Shown: positions 1 to 8,273, counted from the first letter of the stretch. The stretch: DNA of 64,000 nucleotides from CAYNKA01 sp964397655 (GCA_964397655.1 CAYNKA010000002.1:248001-312000); one strand, 5' to 3'. Numbers and translations are program-made. The notes: a model not told the origin generated them from the letters alone.

Positions 1-129
1 ACCTGGAACGCGAACACCCGCGACGTCATGGATCGGCTCGTCCCCATGGGCTTCGCGTCCATAGGCGCCGACTTTCCGGACCGGCTCCGCGCCTACATCG
101 ACGAGAAGGGACTCGCCTTCAGGAAGTGA
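1..129 (+). CDS. Glycerophosphodiester phosphodiesterase, C-terminal end (partial)
   Basis: Only the last 42 codons are inside the window; the reading frame is open from base 1 to a TGA. The fragment reads TWNANTRDVMDRLVPMGFAS followed by IGADFPDRL. This matches the C-terminal strand of GDPD TIM barrels, where a W-T/N-N segment is followed by a GhDGIhTDxPD-like motif. The family hydrolyses glycerophosphodiesters to glycerol-3-phosphate and an alcohol. The gene converges on the PAP2/NAPE-PLD-like lipid operon, 19 bases away. The catalytic His and Glu residues lie outside the window, so activity cannot be judged. Confidence 0.65.
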   Translation, partial: TWNANTRDVMDRLVPMGFASIGADFPDRLRAYIDEKGLAFRK

Positions 130-148
130 GGAACCGCTCGACGCGAGG

Positions 149-991
149 TCAATAGGCGACAGCGACCCCGAAATAATCAAAGGAAATCAGGGGCCTCAAA
201 TTCGGGGTCCCTTCTTTTTTCTTAAAGCCCGACGACCTCCGGCGGAAGTCCGCCCCGACCGCGGTCCCGATCGCGTAGCCGGCGAGGGTACCGGCGACCG
301 CGTCGGAGAACCAGTGCATCGTACCGCCTTCGTGGGATATCACGCCGAAAAAGAGCCAGCCGAGGTACAGTCCGCCGAACGCCTTCATCACCATGCCGTC
401 GTCGTAGACTTCGAGGAGACTCACGACTGCCGCGGTGTTCGCCGCCATGTGCCCCGACGGCCAGCCCCAGTGAATCCCTCCGCGAAGGAACCCGAAGCGG
501 AAGTCCCGGCTGTTGTCCTCGTCGGAAGAAGGATTCGGCCGTCCTGTCACGGCCTTGAGCGCGCTCGTCGACACGACCGCGAGGAGACTCGCCTGCAGCA
601 CGGCGCAGCCCGCGGCGTAAGGTTTATCCGCATCCGCCGAGAGCCCGGTGAGAAAAAGCCCCGCGCCGAGCAGAACAGGCATACCGTATCCGACCCACGG
701 TACCGGGGCCGCGAAGGTTTCATGACCGTCGTTCTCGGCGAAGATTTCGTGCACCCGTCGGTCGATCCCCGAGGCGGAAAAAACCGCGGTCAGGGCCGCT
801 CCCGAGAGCCAGTAAAGCGAATTCCATCCCGAAACGCTCTCGAGCAAGTTGCCGCCGATGCCCGTGAACGGAGTTTCGGCTTCTGCGATTTCCGCACCCG
901 AGGCGGGCAAGGCCGCCGGCATCGACACCGCGGCAAGGCACAATCCGAAAAGAAAGGCACGAAGGGGAGCGCCTCTACTTCGCTTCGACAT
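149..991 (-). CDS. PAP2-superfamily membrane phosphatase
   Basis: The 280-residue product has an N-terminal signal or anchor segment and several hydrophobic spans. The three phosphatase motifs are visible: KAVTGRPNP (K-x6-RP), WPSGHMAAN (PSGH), and SHEGGTMHWFSD, which fits S-R-x5-H-x3-D except that the Arg is His. PAP2 enzymes dephosphorylate phosphatidic acid, undecaprenyl pyrophosphate or related lipid phosphates on the outer face of the membrane. The ATG at 991 follows a GGGAGGG ribosome site. The gene overlaps the upstream metallo-hydrolase by 17 bases, so the two are translationally linked. Next to a NAPE-PLD-like enzyme the likely substrate is phosphatidic acid, giving diacylglycerol; that is inference from context. 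Confidence 0.85.
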   Translation of the reverse strand: MSKRSRGAPLRAFLFGLCLAAVSMPAALPASGAEIAEAETPFTGIGGNLLESVSGWNSLYWLSGAALTAVFSASGIDRRVHEIFAENDGHETFAAPVPWVGYGMPVLLGAGLFLTGLSADADKPYAAGCAVLQASLLAVVSTSALKAVTGRPNPSSDEDNSRDFRFGFLRGGIHWGWPSGHMAANTAAVVSLLEVYDDGMVMKAFGGLYLGWLFFGVISHEGGTMHWFSDAVAGTLAGYAIGTAVGADFRRRSSGFKKKEGTPNLRPLISFDYFGVAVAY

Positions 992-2054
992 AACGTCCCT
1001 CCCCGAATTTCAGCAGCCAGAAGCGGTCCGCGGAAACGCCGCGGGCCTTGAGCGCCTCGGCAAGGTCTTTCTCGTGGGCGTCGACCGCCTGCTCGGGATG
1101 CTCGAGGAAGGTGGCGAAGTGCATGCCCATGCCCTGCCCCGCGCGGAGGAGAAGCAATGCCTTCACCGCGTCGTCGGGACTCATGTGCTGGTTTTTCATG
1201 AACCAGCGCTTCTCGTAATTTCCCACCGGTAGGATCGCGAGGTCGGGTCCGAGATATCTTTCGCCGAGTTCGGAGAGGAATTCCCCGAAGCCCGTGTCGC
1301 CCGCGAAATACACGGAACCGCCCGACCACCTGAGCACGAATCCTCCCCAGAGGCTCCCGTTCTTCGAGAAGGGGCCGCGGCCGGAGTTGTGCAGGGCCGG
1401 AACGAAGACGATCTCGAAGCCGCGGCCTTCCATCCTGACCGTCTCCCACCAGTCGAGTTCGACGACCCTGTCGAAGCCCGCTTCTCTGACGAGGGCCCCG
1501 ACGCCGAGGCCCGTGACGACGAGAGGATTCCCCCGAGCTCGGAGCGTCTTCAGGGTAGGAAGGTCCAGATGGTCGTAATGGTCGTGGCTGACGAGGACGA
1601 GATCGATCGGCGGGAGGTCCTCGAAAGCGACGCCCGGAGCCCTGATCCTTTTCGATCCCAGCCAGGACAACGGGCCGACCCGGTACGACCAGACGGGATC
1701 CGTAAGCACGTTGATGCCCGCAGCCTGAATGAGCACGGTCGCGTGATTGACGTACGTCGCCTTGATCCTGCGGGGCGCTACCGAGGGTTCGGGTTTCGGC
1801 AGGCTCTCGTCAACGATCCAGTCAGGCCAATCCACCGTATCCATCTCCCAGATCCATTTCACCATGTCGCCCCAGGAATGGTCCGAACCGGAGTTCGGAT
1901 TTCGAAAGACGCTTCCGTCCCAGTGGTCGGTTTCGGGCCTGCGCGGCAGCGTTCCGCAGGAGAGGAAAACGAGGGCTGCGGCGATGAGAAGACCCGGCGC
2001 CGAGGCAAGGCGGAAACCCCGTCTCGAGAAACGGAGGGGCCGCACGCTTTTCAC
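975..2054 (-). CDS. NAPE-PLD-like metallo-beta-lactamase-fold lipoprotein
   Basis: The 359-residue product begins with a lipoprotein signal peptide ending in VFLSC, so it is probably anchored on the periplasmic side of a membrane. The metallo-beta-lactamase motif SHDHYDHLD (H-x-H-x-D-H) lies near residue 150. The N-terminal VNHATVLIQAAGINVLTDPV and the later RWFMKNQHMSPDDAV resemble N-acylphosphatidylethanolamine phospholipase D rather than generic lactamases. That family cleaves N-acyl-PE to phosphatidic acid and N-acylethanolamine, using two zinc ions. The GTG start at 2054 overlaps the tetR stop and has a GGAGGG site 6 bases upstream. It sits between tetR and a PAP2 phosphatase. A UlaG-like or other phosphodiesterase role cannot be excluded. 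Confidence 0.8.
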   Translation of the reverse strand: MKSVRPLRFSRRGFRLASAPGLLIAAALVFLSCGTLPRRPETDHWDGSVFRNPNSGSDHSWGDMVKWIWEMDTVDWPDWIVDESLPKPEPSVAPRRIKATYVNHATVLIQAAGINVLTDPVWSYRVGPLSWLGSKRIRAPGVAFEDLPPIDLVLVSHDHYDHLDLPTLKTLRARGNPLVVTGLGVGALVREAGFDRVVELDWWETVRMEGRGFEIVFVPALHNSGRGPFSKNGSLWGGFVLRWSGGSVYFAGDTGFGEFLSELGERYLGPDLAILPVGNYEKRWFMKNQHMSPDDAVKALLLLRAGQGMGMHFATFLEHPEQAVDAHEKDLAEALKARGVSADRFWLLKFGEGRYVEAK

Positions 2055-2626
2055 GTCCTTCCCTCCAGATGGGATTCGCGGAAAGCCTCGAGGAAACCGT
2101 CGGAGAGGTCCTCATCGCGTATCCCGAAGTGGCGGGCGAATTTTCCCCGCATCAGCACGAAGACGAAAAGGGGGACGAAACCAGTGAAGAACTCCTTCGT
2201 CAGGTCATCGAGGTCGGGGTGCTCCCGCCGAAGGACCTTCTCAGCGCAGCGGAACAGGACCGAACCGTCCGAGCCCTCCTTCAATGCCTCCGTGAACAGG
2301 ATGACGAGGATCTTCCGCTTTCCCGCGAGAAAGTCGAGTTCGCGGCGAATCGCCTCCGTTTCATCATCCGATGCGCCGGGCGACGCTCCTTCGCGGATAT
2401 TGCCGCTTTCTCTCGCCGCGGTTTCGACCTCGTCGACGATGTTCCGGAAAAGCGTCTCCATCAGTTCCGCCTTGTCGCGAAAATGATAATAAATGGTCGC
2501 CTTGTTGACTCCCGCGACCCGTGCGATGCGGTCGATGCTCGTCCCGTCGAATCCGCTTTGCGAGAACAGATTCTCCGCGGCATCCAGTATCCTCCTTCTC
2601 GTCTCTTTCCCTCCGGTTCGCGGCAA
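2051..2626 (-). CDS. TetR-family transcriptional repressor
   Basis: The N-terminal helix-turn-helix is clear: RILDAAENLFSQSGFDGTSI followed by DRIARVAGVNKATIYYHF. The C-terminal ligand domain is generic. I place the start at the TTG at 2626, giving 191 residues, because GGAGG lies 7 bases upstream; the open frame runs back to 2701, but that extension would translate the operator palindrome. The gene heads an operon with the NAPE-PLD-like and PAP2 genes (GTGA overlap with the next start). It probably represses itself and the two lipid enzymes through the palindrome at 2641-2664; the inducer is unknown. Confidence 0.85.
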   Translation of the reverse strand: MPRTGGKETRRRILDAAENLFSQSGFDGTSIDRIARVAGVNKATIYYHFRDKAELMETLFRNIVDEVETAARESGNIREGASPGASDDETEAIRRELDFLAGKRKILVILFTEALKEGSDGSVLFRCAEKVLRREHPDLDDLTKEFFTGFVPLFVFVLMRGKFARHFGIRDEDLSDGFLEAFRESHLEGRT

Positions 2627-2640
2627 ACCATCGCCTCCAT

Positions 2641-2691
2641 ATATAACCAAACGTTCGGTTATATATTGCACCCCAATGTATTCCCTGTCAA
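2641..2691 (-). promoter_or_regulatory. tetR promoter with 24-bp operator palindrome
   Basis: Bases 2641-2664 form an inverted repeat with arms ATATAACC and GGTTATAT around a near-symmetric AACGTT core; one base pair of the 12 mismatches. On the minus strand a perfect TTGACA (2686-2691) lies 17 bases upstream of CAATAT (2663-2668), so the palindrome covers the -10 region and transcription start. This is the usual arrangement for TetR autorepression. The regulator-site pairing is inference from position. Confidence 0.75.
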
Positions 2692-2734
2692 CATTTTTCA
2701 CATTCGGGTCCGAGGACCGTGGAATTTCCTAGGT

Positions 2735-2762
2735 AAAAAAACCGCCGGAGATCCTCCGGCGG
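2735..2762 (-). terminator. Intrinsic terminator of the sugar ABC operon
   Basis: A perfect 9-bp stem (CCGCCGGAG/CTCCGGCGG, 2742-2762) with an ATC loop is followed on the minus strand by seven U residues. It lies 29 bases past the stop of the sugar-binding-protein gene and isolates that operon from tetR. Confidence 0.9.
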
Positions 2763-2791
2763 CAATCGCGTGTTATTCTATGGGTCGGAAT

Positions 2792-4072
2792 TTAGAAAAG
2801 GCGCTGGGCCGCGGCGTCGATCGTCTTGAGCATCTGCTCGGGAGAATAGCTCCGGTCGATGACGGCTTTCTGCACCTCGTCCATGATGATCTTGTCGAGC
2901 TGCGGATAGTTCGGATGCGCCGGCCGCTTCTTGGCCGCCTCGTAGAGCTGGTCGATGGCGGTCTTGAACTGGGGCTTTTCCTTGAAATAGGCCTGCATCT
3001 CGGGACTGGAGACCGCGGACTTACGGCTCGGCATGTAGCCGCTCTTCTTGCTGAAGTAGATGACCTGGGGCACGTCTTCCATGTACTTCACGAACTTCCA
3101 GCCCGCCTCCACTTCCTTCTCGTTCTTCTTCTGGATGACGGCGATGTTGGCGCCGCCGGTCGGTGTTCCGAACTGCTTGGCCTTGGGCAGATAGCAGGTG
3201 CCGACCTCGAACTTGTCCTTGGTGCCGTTCAGGATGCCGTAGAGATAGCCGGTGCTCGTCATGATCATGGAAACCTTTCCGTTCATGAAGTCCTGCATGG
3301 CGACTTCCCAGGAGTTGTACTCTTTTCCGGGGGGCATCTTCATGATGCCTTCGTCGATCATCTCGCGCCAGAACATGATGGGCTTCACGCCGATCTCGTT
3401 GTTGAACCCTATGTGCTTGCCGTCGGCCGCGAGGACTTCCCCGCCGTTCTGGAATACCATGCCGAGATAGAACCAGATGTCCACCGGGCAGGAGAATCCC
3501 CAGCGCTCTCCCTTGACGGTGAGCTTGCGGGCGAAGTCGCGGAGCTCGTCCCAGGTCTGGGGGCCCTTCTCGCTCAGGCCCGCGGCCTTGAGCTGGTTCT
3601 TGTTGAAGTAGAAGAGCGGGGTGCTCCGGTTGAAGGGGAGGGAAATGAGCTTGTTGTCGTAGTAGGACCAGTCGAGCAGGCCGGGGATGAAGTCGTTTAC
3701 GTCGACATTGTCCCTCTTCATGTAGGGACCGAGATCGGCGAGGACTCCGGCGCTCGCGAACATGGCGTTGTGCATGTCCACGACCATGGAAACCTGGGGC
3801 GTCGTGTTGGATGCCACCGCGGCCTGGATCTTGGCCGAGGTGTCGTAGTAGTTGCCCTGATACGTCCCGGTCACCACCACGTCCTTGTTCTTCTCGTTGA
3901 AGTCCTTGATCATTCCCTGGATGGTTTCGCTGTGTCCGCCTCCCATGGAATACCAGAAATCCACCTTGACGGGACCTTCCTGGGCCTTTTCCTTGCCGCC
4001 TCCGGCGAACGCCGACGCCGACGCGAGCAAGAAGAGCGCCGATGCGATGATGAGCAGTCTTTTCACTTTCAA
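2792..4072 (-). CDS. Sugar ABC transporter, solute-binding protein (family 1, UgpB/MalE-like)
   Basis: The 426-residue protein has a signal peptide ending SASAFAGGGKEK, then a mature domain typical of family-1 sugar binders (VDFWYSMGGGHSETIQGMIK near the start, with the SGYMPSRKSA hinge near the C-terminus). It should capture an oligosaccharide, polyol or glycerol-3-phosphate-like solute in the periplasm and pass it to the two permeases encoded immediately upstream. It is the last gene of the sorC-permease-permease-binding-protein operon and is followed by a strong terminator. The substrate cannot be read from sequence. The AGGGKE ending is characteristic of spirochaete exported proteins. Confidence 0.92.
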   Translation of the reverse strand: MKVKRLLIIASALFLLASASAFAGGGKEKAQEGPVKVDFWYSMGGGHSETIQGMIKDFNEKNKDVVVTGTYQGNYYDTSAKIQAAVASNTTPQVSMVVDMHNAMFASAGVLADLGPYMKRDNVDVNDFIPGLLDWSYYDNKLISLPFNRSTPLFYFNKNQLKAAGLSEKGPQTWDELRDFARKLTVKGERWGFSCPVDIWFYLGMVFQNGGEVLAADGKHIGFNNEIGVKPIMFWREMIDEGIMKMPPGKEYNSWEVAMQDFMNGKVSMIMTSTGYLYGILNGTKDKFEVGTCYLPKAKQFGTPTGGANIAVIQKKNEKEVEAGWKFVKYMEDVPQVIYFSKKSGYMPSRKSAVSSPEMQAYFKEKPQFKTAIDQLYEAAKKRPAHPNYPQLDKIIMDEVQKAVIDRSYSPEQMLKTIDAAAQRLF

Positions 4073-4144
4073 CCTCCTGGTTCGTGAAATTATCTTGAAG
4101 TGCCGGTACTTTCCCGAAGCGGTCCGGCACGAACGAGACCGGCC

Positions 4145-4987
4145 CTACTTGATCCCGGAATGGATGAGGGCGTCCTTGATCTTCCCATGCGCGAAGAAGA
4201 AGACGACGAGGATCGGCAGGATGAGCAGCATGTTCGCGGCCATGAGAATGTTCCATTCCGTGGTTCCATCCGTCACCCTCAGGGCGGCGACTCCGAGCGG
4301 GAGGGTCCTCACCGTCACGGTGTTCGTCATGACGAGCGGCCAGAAATAATCGTTCCAATGCGTAATGAAGCTGATGAGCGCGATGGACGCCAGAGCGGAC
4401 TTCGCCATGGGCATCATGATGTAGATCATGATCTGCCAGTTGTTCATCCCGTCGAGGTAGCCCGCTTCGACGACCTCCGAAGGGATTCCCATGAAATACT
4501 GCCGGAGCAGGAAGATGCCGAAGGAACTCGCCGCGAACGGCAACACGAGCGAGGCGTAGGTGTTGAGTATCCCGAGGCGGCTGAACAGGAGATACACGGG
4601 GACGAAGGTGAGCTGCTGAGGCAGCATGAAGCCGAAAAGCACGAAGGTAAAAAGGACCGTCTTACCCCTGAACCGGTACATGGCGAAGGCGTAGGCCGCC
4701 GGGATGATGACCGCGAACTGACAGCAGAGAACGAGAGCGTTCACGACGAGACTGTTGCCGAAGAACCGGAGGAAGGGGAATTTCGAAAGCGCGGACGGAT
4801 AATTCTCGATTATAAGACGCTCCGGAAGAATCCTCGGCGGAAACTGCATCGTCTCGTCGAAGGTCTTGAGCGAATTGGACAGGATCCAGAAGAAGGGGAA
4901 GATGAACGCCCCGATGACTGCAGCGAGCAGGAGAAGTCTAAAAAGGGCCGTTGGGCTCGAAAGGAGCCTCTTCCAGGAATATTTCAT
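4145..4987 (-). CDS. Sugar ABC transporter permease (MalG/UgpE-like)
   Basis: The 280-residue integral membrane protein starts MKYSWKRLLSS; the same frame is open much further upstream, but that part is an out-of-frame shadow of the other permease. The inner-membrane permease signature EAGYLDGMNNWQIMIYIMMP, the EAA loop that contacts the ATPase, is present near residue 190. Its start overlaps the stop of the partner permease as ATGA (4984-4987), so translation is coupled. With the partner permease it forms the channel. No ATPase gene is in the operon, so a shared MsmK/UgpC-type ATPase encoded elsewhere probably energises it. Confidence 0.92.
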   Translation of the reverse strand: MKYSWKRLLSSPTALFRLLLLAAVIGAFIFPFFWILSNSLKTFDETMQFPPRILPERLIIENYPSALSKFPFLRFFGNSLVVNALVLCCQFAVIIPAAYAFAMYRFRGKTVLFTFVLFGFMLPQQLTFVPVYLLFSRLGILNTYASLVLPFAASSFGIFLLRQYFMGIPSEVVEAGYLDGMNNWQIMIYIMMPMAKSALASIALISFITHWNDYFWPLVMTNTVTVRTLPLGVAALRVTDGTTEWNILMAANMLLILPILVVFFFAHGKIKDALIHSGIK

Positions 4988-5868
4988 TGGTAATGGACCT
5001 TCTTGCCCAGCATATTGAAGTACACCGCGACGAGGACGCTGATGACGAGGAAGAGGACGACTCCGCCCGCGGAAGCGAACCCGATCCGGAAATACTTGAA
5101 CGCATATTCGTAGATGAAGTACACGAAGACGCTCGAGGAATTGATGGGGCCTCCCTGGGTCATGATGTTGATCGGATCGAAGATCCTGAGCGCCTCGGAC
5201 GTGGAGATGACGAGGATGAAGAAAAGGCTCGGGGATATGAGCGGAAAGGTAATGCGGAAAAAAACCCTGCAGCCCTTCGCCCCGTCTATGCGGGCCGCCT
5301 CGTAAATGTCCCGCGGGATGTTCTGGAGGGCCGCGATGAGGAGCAGCATGTAGTAGCCCACGTACTTCCAAACGGATACGAGCACGAGGGAAGGAACCAC
5401 CGTATGGATGTCGGAAAGCCAGGGGAAGGGCGCGATGCCGAAGAAAGCCAGGACGGAATTGAGAAGGCCCGTCTGGGGATCCATGAGCCAGAGCCATACG
5501 AGAGACACCGTGACGAAGGATACGATGTACGGCACGAAGACCGCGGACTGAGCGAAACTGTAGATCCTCTTGGGCTTGTTGAGCCATACCGCGAGAACGA
5601 GAGCGGTCGCGAGGGATGCGGCGACGAAAAGCGCCGTGTAGGCGAAGGAATTCCCGATAACCGAAAGGAATTCGCCCGAGGAAAAGAGCTCCCGGTAGTT
5701 CGCGAGGCCGACGTTCTTCGGATTGGGATTCAGCATCGACCTGTCGGTGAACCCGGTGGAAACGAGGTACCACAGGGGGTAAACGACGAAGACGGCCAGT
5801 CCGGCGAACGCGGGGAACAGCATGATGTAGGGAGTGAACCTCCCGTAACGCTTGATGCCGTCAGCCAT
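4984..5868 (-). CDS. Sugar ABC transporter permease (MalF/UgpA-like)
   Basis: The 294-residue protein has about six membrane spans and the EAA-loop motif YEAARIDGAKGCRVFFRITF near residue 190. The N-terminus MADGIKRYGRFTPYIMLFPA is typical for UgpA/MalF-type permeases. The ATG at 5868 overlaps the sorC stop by 8 bases and the gene ends in an ATGA overlap with the second permease, so regulator and both permeases form one transcript. Substrate unknown. Confidence 0.92.
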   Translation of the reverse strand: MADGIKRYGRFTPYIMLFPAFAGLAVFVVYPLWYLVSTGFTDRSMLNPNPKNVGLANYRELFSSGEFLSVIGNSFAYTALFVAASLATALVLAVWLNKPKRIYSFAQSAVFVPYIVSFVTVSLVWLWLMDPQTGLLNSVLAFFGIAPFPWLSDIHTVVPSLVLVSVWKYVGYYMLLLIAALQNIPRDIYEAARIDGAKGCRVFFRITFPLISPSLFFILVISTSEALRIFDPINIMTQGGPINSSSVFVYFIYEYAFKYFRIGFASAGGVVLFLVISVLVAVYFNMLGKKVHYQ

Positions 5869-6847
5869 GTTGCGCCGCCGCCCCCGAATCGCCGTATTTC
5901 GCGGCGAGGTTCAGTATTTCCTTGGCGCTTATTTCATCGGTGATGAATACGTTCGCATACCGGCCCTTGAGCACTCCGTATACGCCCTTCACGCTGTTCG
6001 ACTCCGCCGTGATGAGGATCGAGTACTCCTTCTCGCGCAATTTCGCGAGCGGAATCCCGATGGTCCTCTCGTCGAACTCGTTCGAGACGATGTTGCCGTG
6101 GAGGTCGATGAGCCGGCCGCAGGCGTCGCCCACGACTCCCCTCGCCTTGAGGTCCTCGACCTCGGGCTCGGAGAAATATCCCGCCCTCACGAGGGCCGAG
6201 TTCGAACCGAACTCACCTACCGCGAAAAGAACGATGTTGGCTTCGAGACCGAGCTTGAGGACGTTCTGGATGCTTCTGTCCTGGATGATGGCGTTCTTTA
6301 TCTTCACGCTGTCCACGATGAGCGGCAACGGGAGGAAAACCGTTTCGGCCCCGTAGGCTTCCGCGAATTTCCGCACGATTTCGTTCGCCCTGCTCACTTC
6401 GTCGAGATGCGGGAGCCCGCCCTTGAGCTGCGTGACCTTCACGTTCTTCAGCTCCTTCCTTATCAGCTTGTCGGCGCAGGCTGCCAGCGTGAGGCCCCAG
6501 GACACGCCGATCACGTCGTCGTCGCTCAGGATGCTGTTGAGGTAACGGCCCACCATGGAGCCGATGACCTCGAGCTTTTTCTCGAACAGGGCGGTCGCGA
6601 CCGGGACTACGATGACCTTCTTCAGCCCGAAGAGGCTTCTGATTTTTCCCTCGATCTCGGTTTCCGAATTCATGGAGTCCTTGATCCGGATCTCGACGAG
6701 CCCCAGGCTCATGGCCTCCTTCAAAAGCTTCGATATGTACGACCGCGAGAAATGGAATTTCTTGGCGATCACGTCCTGACTCACGTTCTGCTCGTAGTAC
6801 ATCCTGCAGATGCGCAGGAGAAGTTCTTCTTTTTCCAAGTCGATCAT
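5861..6847 (-). CDS. SorC/DeoR-family sugar-responsive transcriptional regulator
   Basis: The 328-residue protein starts MIDLEKEELLLRICRMYYEQ and has an N-terminal HTH (NVSQDVIAKKFHFSRSYISK). A long SorC-type sugar-binding domain follows; its GVSWGLTLA segment matches the phosphate-binding GxSxGxT loop of these effector domains. The frame is open to a TTG at 6931, but the ATG at 6847 has GAGG 8 bases upstream and the upstream codons overlap promoter and operator sequence. As first gene of the sugar ABC operon it probably controls its own operon in response to a phosphorylated sugar. SorC proteins can activate or repress; which applies here is unknown. Confidence 0.88.
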   Translation of the reverse strand: MIDLEKEELLLRICRMYYEQNVSQDVIAKKFHFSRSYISKLLKEAMSLGLVEIRIKDSMNSETEIEGKIRSLFGLKKVIVVPVATALFEKKLEVIGSMVGRYLNSILSDDDVIGVSWGLTLAACADKLIRKELKNVKVTQLKGGLPHLDEVSRANEIVRKFAEAYGAETVFLPLPLIVDSVKIKNAIIQDRSIQNVLKLGLEANIVLFAVGEFGSNSALVRAGYFSEPEVEDLKARGVVGDACGRLIDLHGNIVSNEFDERTIGIPLAKLREKEYSILITAESNSVKGVYGVLKGRYANVFITDEISAKEILNLAAKYGDSGAAAQHG

Positions 6848-6862
6848 TCGGCGGACCTCGAT

Positions 6863-6931
6863 ATTCACAATTGTGAATCTTGAATTACCATTTGTTACTA
6901 AAACTGTATCACCTGAAATTCCATTTGTCAA
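6863..6931 (-). promoter_or_regulatory. sorC operon promoter and palindromic operator
   Basis: On the minus strand a perfect TTGACA (6926-6931) and TACAGT (6903-6908) are separated by 17 bases. Downstream of the predicted start is a perfect 16-bp palindrome ATTCACAATTGTGAAT (6863-6878), 15 bases before the sorC ATG. Two copies of CAAATGG, each followed closely by AATT, flank the -10 region. The palindrome is a good candidate for autoregulation by SorC; CRP-like recognition is an alternative because TGTGA is included. Confidence 0.7.
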
Positions 6932-6991
6932 GCAAAGCGTGAAGCCTTATCGTCGAGAAAAGGAAAGTACGATGGGAGATGCGGAAAAAAG

Positions 6992-7044
6992 TTGACAATG
7001 GGCAGGAAATCGGCTTACTATAAATATCATTGATCTTTGATCAA
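6992..7044 (+). promoter_or_regulatory. Promoter and GntR-type operator of the first sugar-acid dehydratase
   Basis: TTGACA (6992-6997) and TACTAT (7016-7021) with an 18-base spacer are followed by a perfect 6-3-6 inverted repeat TTGATC-TTT-GATCAA (7030-7044) at about +3 to +17. Nearly the same sequence, in the same position relative to TTGACA, precedes the TRAP operon at 16.3 kb. The likely ligand is the FCD-type GntR protein encoded at 8274-8921. Confidence 0.75.
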
Positions 7045-7062
7045 AAATATAAGGGCAGATCC

Positions 7063-8238
7063 ATGAAAATTACCGACATCAAAACCTTTGTCGTCGATTG
7101 CTACAGAACCAATTGGGTCTTCGTCAAAGTGTACACTGACGAGGGGTTGAACGGCATAGGCGAATCCACGCTCGAATACAAGGAAGATTCGCTCCTAGGC
7201 GCCATCGAAGACCTCAAACCCTACCTTCTCGGAAAAGATCCTTTAACGATCGAAGAGCATTTCTATAAAATGTACCGCGATTCGTATTGGAGAATGGACG
7301 CCGTTCTCGTTTCAGCGATAAGCGGTATCGAAATCGCGCTTTGGGATATATCGAGCAAGGCTCTCGATGTCCCCGTCTACCGACTACTCGGCGGGAAGAT
7401 GCGCGAGAAAATCAGGTTCTACGCGAACGGCTGGTTCGCCGGGTCGAAACTGCCCGAAGAATTCGCAGTCAAGGCGAAGGAAACGGCGAGCCGGGGAGTC
7501 ACCGCCCTCAAATGGGATCCGTTCGGAAGCTCATATCTCACGATCTCGAATAAAGAGCTCGACGCCGCGATTGCGTGCATCGCTCGGGTCAGGGAAGCCG
7601 TCGGTTCCGGCGTCGACCTGCTGATCGAAGCGCACGGAAGGTTCGATGTTTCGTCCTCGATCAGGATAGCGAAGGAAATCGCTCCCTTCCGTCCGATGTT
7701 CTTCGAGGAACCCGTCCCCCCCGAAAATATCGACGCCCTCGCGGAAGTACGGTCGAAATCTCCCGTCCCGATCGCAGCCGGAGAAAGAGCATACATGAAA
7801 TACGCCTTCAAGGAAATCTTGGATAAAAGGGCGGTCGATTTCATCCAGCCCGACGTCAGCCACGCGGGAGGCATCATGGAACTCAAGAAGATCGCCGCGA
7901 TGGCAGAAGCGTGTTACATCCCCTTCGCCCCCCACAATCCCTCGGGCCCCGTAGCCGCGGCAGCGACGCTCCAGCTCGCGGCCTGTGTACCGAATTTTTT
8001 CATCCTGGAGATCATGATCAACGACGTCACCTGGAGAAAGGACGTTACGACCGAAAGCCTCGAATACGAGGACGGGTGCATTCGAATCCCCGACAAACCG
8101 GGGCTGGGCCTCGATATCGTGGAAATCGAAGCGGTAAAACACCCATTCAGCAGGAAATCCTTGAGACATTACCGAGGCGACCTGACGGACATACGGCCGG
8201 CGGGCACAAACACCGAATTCTATTTCAAGAATTTTTGA
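7063..8238 (+). CDS. Enolase-superfamily sugar-acid dehydratase (mandelate racemase subgroup)
   Basis: The 391-residue protein starts MKITDIKTFVVDCY after an AAGG site; upstream codons of the open frame overlap the operator. It has the N-terminal capping domain (FVKVYTDEGLNGIGEST) and the barrel with metal ligands in LLIEAHGRF, MFFEEPVPPE and AAGERAYMKY. The catalytic His is in FAPHNPSGP. The DgoD/gluconate-dehydratase-like subgroup removes water from an aldonate to give a 2-keto-3-deoxy-aldonate. It differs from the DgoD-like paralogue at 10760-11911 by having EAHGR instead of DFHGR and by a longer C-terminus, so it probably acts on another epimer. It is transcribed alone and convergent to gntR. 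Confidence 0.88.
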   Translation: MKITDIKTFVVDCYRTNWVFVKVYTDEGLNGIGESTLEYKEDSLLGAIEDLKPYLLGKDPLTIEEHFYKMYRDSYWRMDAVLVSAISGIEIALWDISSKALDVPVYRLLGGKMREKIRFYANGWFAGSKLPEEFAVKAKETASRGVTALKWDPFGSSYLTISNKELDAAIACIARVREAVGSGVDLLIEAHGRFDVSSSIRIAKEIAPFRPMFFEEPVPPENIDALAEVRSKSPVPIAAGERAYMKYAFKEILDKRAVDFIQPDVSHAGGIMELKKIAAMAEACYIPFAPHNPSGPVAAAATLQLAACVPNFFILEIMINDVTWRKDVTTESLEYEDGCIRIPDKPGLGLDIVEIEAVKHPFSRKSLRHYRGDLTDIRPAGTNTEFYFKNF

Positions 8239-8273
8239 GCCGGCCAAACCGAGGCGGACGAAGTCACGGACCG

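Noticed and set aside
2627..2701. Longer tetR start at 2701
   Set aside because: It would translate the operator palindrome and promoter; the TTG at 2626 has a well-spaced GGAGG.
2069..4087. A 672-codon open frame on the plus strand opposite tetR and the sugar-binding protein gene
   Set aside because: Its sequence is low-complexity His/Glu/Asp/Leu-rich typical of antisense frames in GC-rich DNA, and tetR and the binding protein on the other strand have clear family motifs, ribosome sites and a terminator.
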